From assembly GCA_902796075.1 (NCBI GenBank), contig CADBNN010000013.1, forward strand, positions 1 through 55,099: 55,099 nt of DNA. Reading direction: 5' to 3'. Below the pieces are notes generated by a model. That model was not told the origin of the DNA. It did not search any database and saw only the letters and a program-made list of their open reading frames with translations. The stretch comes from Oscillospiraceae bacterium. Lineage in GTDB: Bacteria; Bacillota; Clostridia; Oscillospirales; Acutalibacteraceae. This document shows, one piece after another, positions 7,886 through 18,100 of this stretch. Both the position numbers and the translations under genes were made by a program. Each line of letters opens with the position of its first letter. Positions within the stretch are counted from its first letter, which is position 1.

Positions 7886-8116
7886 TGTTTTTCTTTTCTT
7901 TTATCACCTTTTGGGCGTTTTTTGCCACTTTTTATGGGTCAAATATTTGTGTTTTTTGGAAAAATCTTTATTTCTGCGGCTGTTTCGTTCAGTATCGCAA
8001 TATTGTAATGCCTAAAATAATTGTTTCAATACGTTTTTTTGTGTGCAACATTGCTATGATAATGATGGTATTTTTGTCGCGCAAAGCGGAATACCAAAAA
8101 CAAGGAGGAATTAAGC

Positions 8117-9613
8117 ATGAAAAAATGGATCAGCCTTTTATTGGCGCTGTTGATGGCTTTTTCGGTGCTGGCGGTTACGGCGCTGGCGGAAGATCCCGAA
8201 GAACCAGAAGGGGCAGAAAAGAAATTTGTGATCGACGGTCAACTGGATGAGTGGTATCGCGATGACGAATGGGCTGTGGACAACGGCTTCTACTACTACT
8301 TCAAAGGCATGGACGACACCATGCTGGACGTGATCTCGAAAGATCCCAAATTTGAAAACGGTCAGATGGACTTGCCCAGTTTTGATGAAAACGTGGAAGT
8401 GTACATCTATGTGGCCTATGACGACCATTATGCCTATTTCTACGTGGACGTGTATGACGAAAATATTGCCGACCGCGTGGTAGACGCAGACGGCAACGAA
8501 GTGCCGGGCGGCGACGGCAAGCCCCAACAATTCAGCCAATACATTGAAAACATCGACTTTTATGTGGACACCGACCCCGGTTCCTGCGACGGCAAGTTTT
8601 TCGAAAACGAAGCCTCCAAGATCGACGCCGACACCCACTTCCGCATCATCGCCCATAACATGTGGATCGGCGACTGCCAAGGCGCCACCACCGCGGGCGG
8701 CAAATACACCCTGGCGGAAGAAACCGATAACGACCCCGCTTCTTACTTTAAAAACCAGGCCAACGTAATGCCCTTCCAGCACAAGGACGAAAGCGGCAAG
8801 CTGATCGGCTTCGGCTGCGAAGCCCGTTTCCCGCTGGCTTATTACTACGGCAAAACCGATTATACCGACATTTACTTTAACATTGCCGTGTGCCAGCACG
8901 TGACCAACGACCATATTGTGTGCGCTATTACCACCGGCAAACGTTGGTGGCTGGCTTATGACACCGGCAAGACCGTGAGCTTTGATGAAGAATCCATTCT
9001 GCCCGAAAACAACCCCTTCTTCAACAAGCCCGACTTTGACGTGCTGAACGCCGCCGCTTTTGACGCTGCTGTGGAAGCCCTGCCGGCGCCTGCCGACGTG
9101 AAACGCAGCGATGCCAAGGCCATTGAAGCGGCCCGCGCACTGTATGAAAAACTGACCGAACGGGGCAAGGAACTGGCCACCAAACTGGCCGATCTGGAAG
9201 CCGTTGAAGAAGCCTTCAACGCGTTGCCCGATCCCGACGTGGAAGCCGCCGCCGCAGTGGAAAGCGCCATTGACGCGCTGCCTGCCGCCGCGGACGTGAC
9301 TCCCGATGACGAAGAAGCCATCAACGGCGCTCGCAATGCCTACAACGCGTTGAACGACAAGGCAAAATCCATGGTGAAAAACCTGAAAAAGCTGACCGAC
9401 GCTGAAGAAGCGCTGGCCGCCCAAATGGTGCGCGGCGACGTGAACGGCGACAAAACGACCGACGCCCGCGACGCTCTGCTGGTGCTGAAAGCCGCTGTTG
9501 GCAAAGAAAAACTGACCGACGCCCAAAAGAAAGTGGCCGACCTGAACGGTGACCAACTGATAAACGCCACCGACGCGCTGGTGATTTTGAAGATCGCGGT
9601 AGGCAAAGCGTAA
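8117..9613 (+). CDS. secreted CBM9/DOMON-like protein with helical repeats and dockerin
   Basis: The 498-residue product has a signal peptide (KKWISLLLALLMAFSVLAV, cleavage near TALA). Residues 35-300 resemble family 9-like carbohydrate-binding or DOMON domains (FVIDGQLDEWYRDDEW, later HFRIIAHNMW). Residues 310-435 contain two short helical modules of the form found in Gram-positive surface proteins (VESAIDALPAAADVTPDDEE and AINGARNAYNALNDKAKSMV). Residues 438-498 are a type I dockerin (DVNGDKTTDARDAL, DLNGDQLINATDAL). Start ATG 8117 follows CAAGGAGG. It may tether to a cohesin and bind a polysaccharide. The divergent AraC regulator probably controls it. Confidence 0.85.
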   Translation: MKKWISLLLALLMAFSVLAVTALAEDPEEPEGAEKKFVIDGQLDEWYRDDEWAVDNGFYYYFKGMDDTMLDVISKDPKFENGQMDLPSFDENVEVYIYVAYDDHYAYFYVDVYDENIADRVVDADGNEVPGGDGKPQQFSQYIENIDFYVDTDPGSCDGKFFENEASKIDADTHFRIIAHNMWIGDCQGATTAGGKYTLAEETDNDPASYFKNQANVMPFQHKDESGKLIGFGCEARFPLAYYYGKTDYTDIYFNIAVCQHVTNDHIVCAITTGKRWWLAYDTGKTVSFDEESILPENNPFFNKPDFDVLNAAAFDAAVEALPAPADVKRSDAKAIEAARALYEKLTERGKELATKLADLEAVEEAFNALPDPDVEAAAAVESAIDALPAAADVTPDDEEAINGARNAYNALNDKAKSMVKNLKKLTDAEEALAAQMVRGDVNGDKTTDARDALLVLKAAVGKEKLTDAQKKVADLNGDQLINATDALVILKIAVGKA

Positions 9614-9646
9614 ATACCGCGTTATAAACTGTATCTTCCTCTAAAC

Positions 9647-9700
9647 GACCCGTCGGACGTACCGCAATGTGCGATGCGCCCGACGGGTCCATTTTTATTT
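9647..9700 (+). terminator. terminator after the CBM9-like dockerin gene
   Basis: GACCCGTCGG (9647-9656) pairs with CCGACGGGTC (9680-9689) and is followed by a T-rich run. Confidence 0.85.
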
Positions 9701-9715
9701 TTTATTTTTGTTTTT

Positions 9716-10330
9716 TCAGCGAATAAAGGGCGCCACACAAGCGGCGTAATGCGCCGCAATAAATTTGGCGCCGGCTTCGGTGGGATGCACGCCGTCGGCC
9801 GCCCAATGGGCGGGTTCGTGGTCAATGCATTGGGCGGCAAACAAGCCGTCCAGCGGCAAATAGGCATCGGCAAATTCACGTGCCAGGCGACGGGCGGCCT
9901 GAATTTTGGGATCCAGATCGGCACGCCAGGCGTCCTTGGCCGGCTCGTTGGGCAGCAGGAAGGGTTCCAGCATCACGATTTTGGCATGCGTGTGCGCCTT
10001 GGTTTGCTCCAAAATGGTGCGATAATTGGCTTCATACTGTTCCGCCGTGGTGGGATCATTCCGGTCGAACGCCCGCCAGGTATCGTTTACGCCAATCAAA
10101 ATGGAAACCAGATCGGGCTGCAAATCGATGCAGTCGGTTTGCCAGCGGGCCACCAAATCGCAGGTGCGATTGCCGCTGATGCCCAGATTGATGAATTCCA
10201 GTTCGGTTTGGGGATGAGCTTCCCGCACGGCCTGGGCCGCAAACAGGGCGTAGCCGCCGCCCATGTTGTGGGGATCGGAACGGTCCCGCCCCCAATCGGT
10301 AATACTGTCGCCTTGCAAAAGAATTTTCAT
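9716..10330 (-). CDS. SGNH/GDSL-family hydrolase
   Basis: A 204-residue cytosolic esterase or deacetylase-like protein. It contains block I LLQGDSITDWG (catalytic Ser), the ISGNRTC oxyanion block with Gly and Asn, SILIGVNDTWR (block III), and the C-terminal ADGVHPTEAG with the catalytic Asp and His. Substrate is unknown; related enzymes act on acetylated sugars, lipids or acyl-CoA-like esters. ATG 10330 is chosen because AGGAGG lies seven to eight bases upstream. An upstream in-frame ATG at 10348 lacks a site. No signal peptide. Confidence 0.9.
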   Translation of the reverse strand: MKILLQGDSITDWGRDRSDPHNMGGGYALFAAQAVREAHPQTELEFINLGISGNRTCDLVARWQTDCIDLQPDLVSILIGVNDTWRAFDRNDPTTAEQYEANYRTILEQTKAHTHAKIVMLEPFLLPNEPAKDAWRADLDPKIQAARRLAREFADAYLPLDGLFAAQCIDHEPAHWAADGVHPTEAGAKFIAAHYAACVAPFIR

Positions 10331-10369
10331 GGTATTCCTCCTATTCAATTTAAAGCGCCGATGGCGCGA

Positions 10370-11557
10370 TCAACCTACCATAGAAGCGTCGGGCGCATTG
10401 CCCACAGTGAGTTTTAACAGCACCGGCGTAATAAGAGCCGCCACGACCACCACCAGCACCACCGCCGGAAACACCGCTTCGTCTATATACCCGGCGTTTA
10501 TGCCCTTTTGGGCCACCATCAAAGCTACCTCGCCCCGGGCCACCATGCCCACGCCCACACCCAGCGAATCCCGCCGGGACAGACCGCACAGTCTGGCGCC
10601 CAGGCCGCAGCCGATAATTTTGGAAACCACCGCCACAACCAACAGCACGCCCGCAAACACCAATATATCGGTGCCCAGCAGCCGCAAGTTGGTGCGCAAA
10701 CCGATGGCGGCAAAAAATACCGGTGAAAACAGCACGTAAGACGCCACCGTCATTTTGCGGGCCAAAAACTGGCGAGACTGAGACAAGTTGCACAGAATCA
10801 CCCCGGCAAAATAGGCGCCGGTGATATCCGCCACGCCAAAAAGCCGTTCGGAACAATAGGCCATTACAAAGCAAAAGGCCAGGCCCCACACGGCAATGCG
10901 GCGGCTTTTTTCGTGGTTTACGGTGATGAGCCGGAACAGCCAGTATACGCCGATACCGACCACCACCACAAACACAAAGAACAGCACGATTTTAAGCAGC
11001 ACCGTGCCGGTGTTCACGCTTTCGTCCCCAAAGCCGGAAATAAAGGACAGTACCACAATGCCGATAATGTCGTCTATCAAGGCGGCGCTGATCAAAGTGG
11101 TGCCCAGGCGGGATTTGATTTTGCCCATCTCGGTCAAGGTCTCCACCGTGATGCTCACCGACGTGGCGGCAAACACCACCCCCACAAACGCGGCCTTTAG
11201 CAAGGTGGTTTTGGTGAGCGCGCCGCCGAAAAACAGGTAATACACCCCGCCGCAGGTGAGCACCGGCAGTGCCACCCCCAGGCAGGCGATCACCAACGCG
11301 GGGCCGCCCGACCGTTTGAGTTCGGTCATGTCCGTGTCCAACCCGGCGATGAACATCAGCATCAACACGCCGATTTCGGCGGTTTTGAATATAAAGTCAT
11401 TGCCCTGCACAATGCCAAAGCAACTGGGGCCCAACAACACACCGGCCAGCAAAGCGCCCACCACCTGGGGCAAATGCACCCGGGCAGTTGCCACGCCAAA
11501 CAGTTTGGTGAATAACAAAATAATGGCTAACCACAACAAAAAATCATAGGACTGCAT
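10370..11557 (-). CDS. cation:proton antiporter (CPA2/KefB-like)
   Basis: A 395-residue polytopic membrane protein with about eleven hydrophobic segments. It has typical CPA2 features: LPQVVGALLAGVLLGPSCFG near residue 30, an SAALIDDIIGIVVLSFISGF block (paired Asp, part of the ion site), and AYFAGVILCNLSQSR. It ends without the TrkA/RCK cytosolic domain of KefB, so it is the transporter core only. The start ATG 11557 leaves the first hydrophobic helix intact; the longer reading frame upstream runs through the promoter. It likely exchanges Na+ or K+ for H+. Confidence 0.9.
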   Translation of the reverse strand: MQSYDFLLWLAIILLFTKLFGVATARVHLPQVVGALLAGVLLGPSCFGIVQGNDFIFKTAEIGVLMLMFIAGLDTDMTELKRSGGPALVIACLGVALPVLTCGGVYYLFFGGALTKTTLLKAAFVGVVFAATSVSITVETLTEMGKIKSRLGTTLISAALIDDIIGIVVLSFISGFGDESVNTGTVLLKIVLFFVFVVVVGIGVYWLFRLITVNHEKSRRIAVWGLAFCFVMAYCSERLFGVADITGAYFAGVILCNLSQSRQFLARKMTVASYVLFSPVFFAAIGLRTNLRLLGTDILVFAGVLLVVAVVSKIIGCGLGARLCGLSRRDSLGVGVGMVARGEVALMVAQKGINAGYIDEAVFPAVVLVVVVAALITPVLLKLTVGNAPDASMVG

Positions 11558-11593
11558 AGTAGGGATACTCCGCTTTCGCTTCAATATAATGTT

Positions 11594-11621
11594 ATTATAA
11601 ACCCGTTTTGCTTTTTTGCAA
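11594..11621 (-). promoter_or_regulatory. promoter for the antiporter gene
   Basis: On the minus strand TTGCAA (11621-11616) and TATAAT (11599-11594) are spaced by 16 bases, about 37 bases upstream of the start. Confidence 0.7.
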
Positions 11622-11654
11622 GGGGCAAATGGAGATTTATGACGAAAAAAGCCG

Positions 11655-11683
11655 TTGACTTTTGGCACCCCGCGCGGTAAGAT
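11655..11683 (+). promoter_or_regulatory. promoter for the EEP-family hydrolase
   Basis: TTGACT (11655-11660) and TAAGAT (11678-11683) are spaced by 17 bases, just upstream of the ribosome-binding site AAGGAGGG. Confidence 0.65.
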
Positions 11684-11708
11684 AGAGCAAGACCAAGGAG
11701 GGATGCGT

Positions 11709-12488
11709 GTGGTGCCGTATTGCTTTGTTACCTGCAACGTGCGACTGCAAACGCCGGTGGACGGCGAGAATCAATTTGAAAACCGGGTGGATTTTTTGTG
11801 CGATACCTTGCTGGCACAGCGGCCGGACGTGATTGGCATGCAGGAACTGCTGCCCGGCATGCGCCGGCAAATGATGGCGCACATGCCCGGTTACGCCTTT
11901 TTGGGCGGCGGACGGGACAGCGCCCGCCTGGGGGAATCCCCCGCCCTGGCGGTGCGGCAAGACCGGTTAATGCCCGAGCGGCTGGAAACACAGATACTCT
12001 CCCCCACGCCCCATTTGCCCGGCACGTTATACGCCAGCGTACAAAGCTCCTGCCCCCGGGCCTTTTGTTCGGCCGAACTGATGCCGCTGGACGGCGGCCG
12101 ACCGTTTCGGGTGATGAACGTACACACCGACCACATCATATCGGAAGCGCGGCAGTTGCAGGTAGCCCAGATGATGGGTTTTTTGACCCTGCAAAACCAG
12201 CTGCGGCCCATGCCCACCGTGATAACCGGCGACTTTAACGCCCTGCCCGATACCCTTGAAATGGCTATTATGCAGGCAATGGAGCATCCCCGCCTGCAAG
12301 ACGCCACCGCCGGTATGGCCGGCACGTTTCACGATTACGGCCGCCTGGAACAGCCCGAAAAAATCGATTACATTTGGCTGACCGAGGAATGGACCGTAGA
12401 CCGGGTGCAGGCCCTGCACAAACAGCGGGGCGGCCTGTATCTTTCGGATCATGATCCCATCGTGGCCAACGTAACACTGCATGAATAA
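11709..12488 (+). CDS. endonuclease/exonuclease/phosphatase family hydrolase
   Basis: The 259-residue protein has the DNase I-like fold motifs in order: TCNVRLQT at the N-terminus, GMQELLPGM (metal-binding Glu), NVHTDH, TGDFNALPD, and the terminal SDHDPIVANV with the catalytic His. Members hydrolyse phosphodiesters or phosphomonoesters in nucleic acids, lipids or small molecules; the substrate cannot be told here. The start is taken as GTG 11709, six bases after AAGGAGGG. The in-frame ATG at 11703 touches the site and is less likely. No signal peptide. Confidence 0.85.
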   Translation: MVPYCFVTCNVRLQTPVDGENQFENRVDFLCDTLLAQRPDVIGMQELLPGMRRQMMAHMPGYAFLGGGRDSARLGESPALAVRQDRLMPERLETQILSPTPHLPGTLYASVQSSCPRAFCSAELMPLDGGRPFRVMNVHTDHIISEARQLQVAQMMGFLTLQNQLRPMPTVITGDFNALPDTLEMAIMQAMEHPRLQDATAGMAGTFHDYGRLEQPEKIDYIWLTEEWTVDRVQALHKQRGGLYLSDHDPIVANVTLHE

Positions 12489-12493
12489 TCCCC

Positions 12494-12524
12494 AAGCCGA
12501 AGCAACACGCTTCGGCTTTTTTAT
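12494..12524 (+). terminator. terminator after the EEP-family gene
   Basis: AAGCCGAAGC (12494-12503) pairs with GCTTCGGCTT (12509-12518), followed by a T run. Confidence 0.9.
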
Positions 12525-12535
12525 TGGTACTGTTT

Positions 12536-12564
12536 GTATAAACGGCTTTTTTTGACCCAAACTA
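12536..12564 (+). promoter_or_regulatory. possible forespore sigma (F/G) promoter
   Basis: GTATA (12536-12540) and CAAACTA (12558-12564), 17 bases apart, loosely resemble the GnATA / CATNHTA pattern of sigma-G promoters. The downstream gene is SpoIIQ-like, which fits, but the match is imperfect. Confidence 0.3.
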
Positions 12565-12593
12565 CCTGTGTATGGTCAAAGGAGGCAACCAAA

Positions 12594-13292
12594 ATGGGAA
12601 AATTACGTTTTAACAACCCCACGCCCTTGTGGAAAAGCAGTGGCTTTTATGTGGCGCTTGCCGTGTGTTTGGCAGCGTTGGGCATTAGCACCGCCACCGC
12701 CATGAGCCGTCTGCGACAACTGGATGCCCGCCAAAGCGTTCCTTCATCGCAGGCCGTTTCATCCTATCAGCAGGCCCAAACGCCCCAAAGCAATGTGCCT
12801 TACCCGGATGAAAGCGCGGCTTCCACCCCCACCGCGACCGACGCCACCGTGAGTGACAACAGTGTGCTGACCCAACCCGCGCCTTTTTTTACGCTGCCGG
12901 TAACCGGTTCCATTCTAAAGGATTTTGACAGCGAAAAACTGCAATATTCCGAAACCTATAAGGACTGGCGTATCCACCTGGGGGTGGATATTGCCGGCGA
13001 GGCGGGCGCTCCGGTGCTGGCCTGCGGCGAAGGCGTGGTGGAAACCATTTATGAAGACCCGGCTCTGGGCACCATTGTGGCCATTGACCACGGCGGCGGG
13101 CTAACCGCCTTTTATTGCGGGCTGGGTGCCAAACCCACCGTGCGCAAAGGCCAGCAAGTGGAATCGGGCCAGCAGATCGGCGTGATTGGCACTGTACCCA
13201 CCGAATGTGTGGAGCAAAGCCATTTGCACCTGGAAATGGAGCAGGACGGCAAGCCCATATCACCTCTGCACAGGATGGATATGATGGATTAA
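12594..13292 (+). CDS. M23 family metallopeptidase, SpoIIQ-like
   Basis: A 232-residue protein with one N-terminal membrane anchor (about residues 17-38), a low-complexity Ser/Gln/Thr-rich linker, and a LytM/M23 domain at 105-225. The zinc site is intact: HLGVD (H128, D132) and HLHLE (H210, H212). Short anchored LytM proteins of this type in Clostridia are SpoIIQ homologues, forming the engulfment channel with SpoIIIAH; clostridial versions, unlike that of Bacillus, keep the catalytic residues. A generic cell-wall endopeptidase is the alternative. Start ATG 12594 follows AAAGGAGG. The convergent lysozyme-like gene shares its terminator. Confidence 0.82.
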   Translation: MGKLRFNNPTPLWKSSGFYVALAVCLAALGISTATAMSRLRQLDARQSVPSSQAVSSYQQAQTPQSNVPYPDESAASTPTATDATVSDNSVLTQPAPFFTLPVTGSILKDFDSEKLQYSETYKDWRIHLGVDIAGEAGAPVLACGEGVVETIYEDPALGTIVAIDHGGGLTAFYCGLGAKPTVRKGQQVESGQQIGVIGTVPTECVEQSHLHLEMEQDGKPISPLHRMDMMD

Positions 13293-13294
13293 AC

Positions 13295-13340
13295 AAAAAA
13301 CGGGAGGACGGCGCGTTGGTGCGTCATCCTCCCGTTTTTT
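13295..13340. terminator. bidirectional terminator
   Basis: AAAAAACGGGAGGA (13295-13308) pairs with TCCTCCCGTTTTTT (13327-13340), with T tracts in both directions. It separates the SpoIIQ-like gene from the convergent dockerin gene. Confidence 0.92.
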
Positions 13341-13351
13341 GTTTGTTTGCA

Positions 13352-15127
13352 TTACCACTTGCCCACGGCAATGCGCAGCACCGCAAGTGCGTCGGCGGCA
13401 TTCACCGCCCCGTCCGCGTTCACGTCGGCCAGGGCTTTCTGGCTGGCGGTCAATGCCGCCTTGCCCACCGCGTAACGCAAAATCAGCAACGCGTCGGCAG
13501 CGTCGGTACGGCCGTCGCCGTTCACGTCCCGCTGGCGAGAAACATAGGCGCCCATAACCAGGTATTGGCCGCTGCACCAGCCCATCAGACTTTTGCCGTT
13601 ACTGCCGGTGCCCCAGCAAAAGTACCAACCGTCTACCGCCGGACCCATCACCATGACCCGGACCCCATGCGAAAAGGTGCCGAAAGCCCGGTATTCTCCA
13701 TAGGGGCCCATGCGGCAATACAGCGCGTCGGCCTTGATGGTGGCCGTTTTGTAGGCTTTTTGAATATCCACCGCCGTCAGGCGCACATCGTCTACGCCGA
13801 ACAGTTTGCCCCCCGCGGCGGTGGGAAGATTTTCAAAATACACAAAGGCGTTGTCTACCCGGGTGCGGTCGCCCCGGTTTTGCAGGGCGCCCGTGAGCCG
13901 GTGCCAGCCCGCCGTGCGGCCAGCCAACAGCCAGGCGGTGGAAGAAACGGTAGCGTCGCTGCACTGCAAACTGACGGTGAGGGCGGCGGCGGAGCCGGCC
14001 GGCAGGTCGATAGGCAAATACACCCACAGCGCCAAACGGTCAAACCCGGCGGCGTTTACCAGCACGTCAAAATCCAGCCAGCCGCCGGCCGTCAGGGAGG
14101 CTTGCCCGCTTTGGGGCAACGGCAGCAAGGTAACGGCGCCCGCGCCCACCTGCTTTTGGGCGGTGGAAAGTGACAAGGCGGTCACGTCGTCGCTGGACCA
14201 GCCCTGCAGGCTGTCGCAGGTTGAAAGCACCAAATCGTCCTCCGCCACGGTGGGCATGGCAAAGCCGTTGCCCGCGGGAGCGGCATAACCGCCGTAGGTT
14301 TTGCACATGGTGAGCAGGTCTTCCAACTCCCGCACCCGCAAGCGCAGATACACCCCCGCCTGCACCGAAGAGGAATTGCCGGAATAATACTTCATATACA
14401 AGCCTTCCAGCCCGTATTGGCGCACGATCCAGGCGTTGCCGCCGGCGGTGGCGGCCGACATGGCATTGGTGCCCTGGGTGGAAGTGGCGCCGCTTTCTTC
14501 ATATATGGCGGTAATGAGCTGTTCTTCATCCACCCCCAAAACGCCGCCGGGCAGCCGGGTGTTGACTGTTTTAACAATGCCCAAAAAGCCGGTGCCGGCG
14601 CTGTAAGAGCCCAGGCCGTGCTGCACCGTGCGGGACCATACCGCGTTTTGAAACGCAATGCCGTATTTTGACACGTCCAGCCCGAAATATTCCATTAAAG
14701 CGGCGGCGGCTTTGTCGTAAAACTGGGTTTTAACGTACAGCCGCTGCAGCCGCAAAAAGCCGTCGGAATCGTCCGCGGCCAGTTGTTTCCAGGCGGCGCT
14801 GAAAGCGGCGCCGAACTTGTTGCCGTCTTGCTCATAGGCGTCAAGCAGGGTTTGGCCTTCGGTTTTGCCGTTGCCGGAAGAAACACACCACCGGGCGAAG
14901 GCCAGCGGCACGCCGAAATTGCCGGCAAACTGATAGGCGCCGTAAGACGCGCCGCCCAGGTCGCCTGAGCCGGAGGAAACGGTGCCGGGATCGCCGTTGG
15001 ATTCATATTTGGCCGAAACCGAACCCAGCAGATCATCATCTGCCGGGGCGGCCAGGGCCGCGGGCAAACAGGCCGTTGCCAGCAAAACAACAGCCAACAG
15101 CCCGCACAGCCGGCGAAACCGTTTCAT
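13352..15127 (-). CDS. secreted lysozyme-like protein with SH3 and dockerin domains
   Basis: A 591-residue exported protein. It has a signal peptide (residues 1-26, ending PAALA). Residues 30-280 form an alpha-rich domain with SAKYESNGDPGTVSSGSGDL and GASYGAYQFAG, a pattern seen in phage tail-tip or VgrG-linked muralytic domains. Residues 290-460 form a beta-sandwich CBM-like domain, and 465-535 an SH3b-like segment (ADALYCRMGPYGEYRAFGTF). Residues 538-591 are a type I dockerin (DVNGDGRTDAADAL, DVNADGAVNAADAL). Peptidoglycan cleavage is inferred only. The start is 21 bases downstream of polC on the same strand, with GGAGG upstream, so it may be the operon tail. Confidence 0.8.
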   Translation of the reverse strand: MKRFRRLCGLLAVVLLATACLPAALAAPADDDLLGSVSAKYESNGDPGTVSSGSGDLGGASYGAYQFAGNFGVPLAFARWCVSSGNGKTEGQTLLDAYEQDGNKFGAAFSAAWKQLAADDSDGFLRLQRLYVKTQFYDKAAAALMEYFGLDVSKYGIAFQNAVWSRTVQHGLGSYSAGTGFLGIVKTVNTRLPGGVLGVDEEQLITAIYEESGATSTQGTNAMSAATAGGNAWIVRQYGLEGLYMKYYSGNSSSVQAGVYLRLRVRELEDLLTMCKTYGGYAAPAGNGFAMPTVAEDDLVLSTCDSLQGWSSDDVTALSLSTAQKQVGAGAVTLLPLPQSGQASLTAGGWLDFDVLVNAAGFDRLALWVYLPIDLPAGSAAALTVSLQCSDATVSSTAWLLAGRTAGWHRLTGALQNRGDRTRVDNAFVYFENLPTAAGGKLFGVDDVRLTAVDIQKAYKTATIKADALYCRMGPYGEYRAFGTFSHGVRVMVMGPAVDGWYFCWGTGSNGKSLMGWCSGQYLVMGAYVSRQRDVNGDGRTDAADALLILRYAVGKAALTASQKALADVNADGAVNAADALAVLRIAVGKW

Positions 15128-15147
15128 ACCACACCTCCGTTGGGCGT

Positions 15148-18100
15148 TTAAAACCCGTCAAAAAAGCTCATTTGCATGCTTTTGGGAATATCTTTCAAAG
15201 CGCCCATGCTCTCCAGCGCTTCCATTACGGTTTTGGTCACGCCGGTGCGAGACTGCACTTCGTCCCAGGACATAAAAGGTCCGTCGGCCACCGCCGCCAC
15301 AATGCTTTCAGCCGCCGTGCCGCCGATGCCCTGCACCGAACTGAAAGGCAGGCGGATCTTGCCGTCTTCTATTACATACCGGTGGGCTTGGGACCGGTAC
15401 AGGTCTACCGGCAAAAAGGAAACGCCCCGGCACATGGCTTCGTTTACGATCTGCAATGCCACAAAGCTGGCTTCTTCTTTTTGCGAAATGGTTTTGTTGC
15501 GTTTTTTGATCTGCAGCTCCTGCAGGGTGCGCTGTACCCCGGCCGGGCCTTGCAAAATCACGGCGGCGTCGCAATCGTCCCCCCGAACGGTGAAATAAGC
15601 AGCGTAATAGGCCAGGGGATGATGCACCTTGAACCAGCCCATGCGCAAGGCGGCGATCATATAGGCCGCGGCGTGAGCCTTGGGGAACATATACTTGATC
15701 TTTAAGCAGGAACTCAAATACCAGTCGGGCACGCCGTGCGCCTTCATGGCGGCCTTGTGTTCGTCGGTGAGTTTACTTTCGGCCTTGCCCTTGCGCACGA
15801 TCTCCATGATCTGGAACGCCATTTGGGGTTCCAGCCCCTTTTGGATGAGGTAGGTCATAATGTTATCGCGGGTACCGATCACTTCGGAAATGGTGCACAC
15901 ATGGTTGGCGATCAGTTCCTGCGCGTTGCCCAGCCACACGTCGGTGCCGTGGGAAAGGCCGGAGATCTGCAGCAGGTCGGCGAAGGTTTTGGGCTTGGAA
16001 TCCACCACCATCTGCACCACAAAATCGGTGCCCAGTTCGGGCAGCGACAGGGTGCCTATGGGGCAGCCGATCTGCTGGGGCGTAACGCCCAGCGCTTCGG
16101 GCGACGAAAACAAACTCATCACGGCCGGGTCGCTCATGGGAACGTCGGCAATGGCAATGCCGGTGTTGTCTTCCAGATACTTATAAATGGTGGGGATATC
16201 GTGGCCCAGTTCATCCAGTTTCAGCAGCAGGTCGTGCATGGAGCGGAAATCGAAATGGGTGGTGAGAATGCCCGATTCCACCTTGTTGGCCGGGCACTGC
16301 ACCGGGCAAAAATCATACACCTCCCGGTCAGCGGGCACCACCACCATGCCGCCCGGGTGCTGGCCGGTGGTGCGCTTCACGCCCTCACAGCCGGCGGCCA
16401 GGCGGGCGGTTTCGGCTTTGGTGAGGTGCAAGTCCCGTTCTTCGGCATACTTTTTTACATAGCCGTAGGCGGTTTTTTCGGCCACGCCGGCAATGGTGCC
16501 GGCCTTGAACACGTTTTGGCGGCCAAACAGGGTTTCGGTATATTTATGGACTTTAGACTGGACTTCGCCGGCAAAATTCAGATCGATATCCGGCACCTTG
16601 TCGCCCTTAAAGCCCAAAAAGGTTTCAAAGGGAATATCCTGCCCGTCCCGGTTCATGGCGGCGCCGCAATGGGGGCAATCCTTGGGGGGCAGGTCAAAGC
16701 CGGAGCCCACGCTGCCGTCGGTAATAAATTCGCTGTGTTTGCACTTGGGGCACACGTAATGGGGCGGCAGGGGGTTCACTTCGGAAATGCCGGCCATAAT
16801 GGCGGTGAAGGAGGAGCCCACCGACCCGCGGGAGCCCACCAGATAGCCGTTATCGTTAGAATATTTCACCAGTTTTTGGGCGGTGATGTACATAACCGAA
16901 AAGCCGTTGCCGATAATGGCGTCCAGCTCCCGCTGCAGGCGGTTTTGCACCAGTTCGGGCAAGGGATCGCCGTACATTTCTTTGGCCTTGGCCCAGGTGA
17001 TGTCCCGCAGCATATCCTCCGAGCCTTCAATGGAAGGCGGAAAGCTTTTGTTGATGGGGAACGGTTCCACACTGTCGTCTACCAGATCGGCAATACGGTT
17101 GGGGTTGGTGACCACCACTTCTTGGGCCCGGTCGCCCAAATAATCGAACTCCGCCAGCATTTCTTCGGTGGTGCGGTAATACAAGGGCGCCTGTTGGTCG
17201 GCGTCTTCATACCCCTGCCCCGCCTGAATAATGGTACGGAAAATGGCGTCTTCCTTATTGAGAAAATGCACGTCGCACGTGGCGCACACCGGCTTTTGCA
17301 GGGCGTCGCCCACCGCCAGCACGGTTTTGTTCAGTTCCTGCAGGTCAGCGACCGTTTGCAAATGGGCCAGCCGCCGGCGTTCGGCTTCCGCCCGTTCCCG
17401 CACGGCGGGTTTTTTGGCTTCTTCCACCCGGCGGTCATACGCTTCCTTGCGCAGCATAAAGGCGTTGTTGCCGATGGGCTGGATCTCTAAATAATCGTAA
17501 AAGGAAGCGATGCGGCACAGCTCGTCCATGGGTCGGCGGTCGATAATGGCGCGGAACAGTTCTCCCTGTTCGCAGGCGGAGCCGTAAATAAGGCCTTCCC
17601 GCAGTTCGGTCAGATCGCTCATGGTCATAAGCGGCCGGGCGTAAAACTGCTTCACATGAGAACGGGAAATGAGTTTATACAAATTTTTGAGCCCCACCGC
17701 GTTTTTGACCAGAATGATAAAGTGATAGCGACGGATGCGGCGCTTGTCCGCGATCAGGTCGGGCCGGTCTTCGTCGTGGATCATGTAGGCTTCCACACCG
17801 TAAAGGATCTTGATATGGCCGCCCTTGCTTTCGATCTTGCGCTTGGTTTCGGCCGCTTCGGGAAAAGCGTGCACCACGCCGTGGTCGGTAATGGCCACCG
17901 CCGGATGACCGCAGCGATAGGCTTTCATCACCAGGTCTTCAGCCGAAGAGACCGCGTCCATTTCAGACATTTTGGTGTGCAGGTGCAGTTCCACCCGCTT
18001 TTGGGGAGCATTATCGAACACGGGCACGGTTTTGACCGACGCGACCGAGCGGGCAAACAGCACCACGTCGTGATAATATTCGTCGTAATCAATGCGGCCG

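Noticed and set aside
15736-17490. 584-residue plus-strand ORF opposite polC
   Set aside because: Antisense to the conserved polymerase domain; no ribosome-binding site or recognisable motif.
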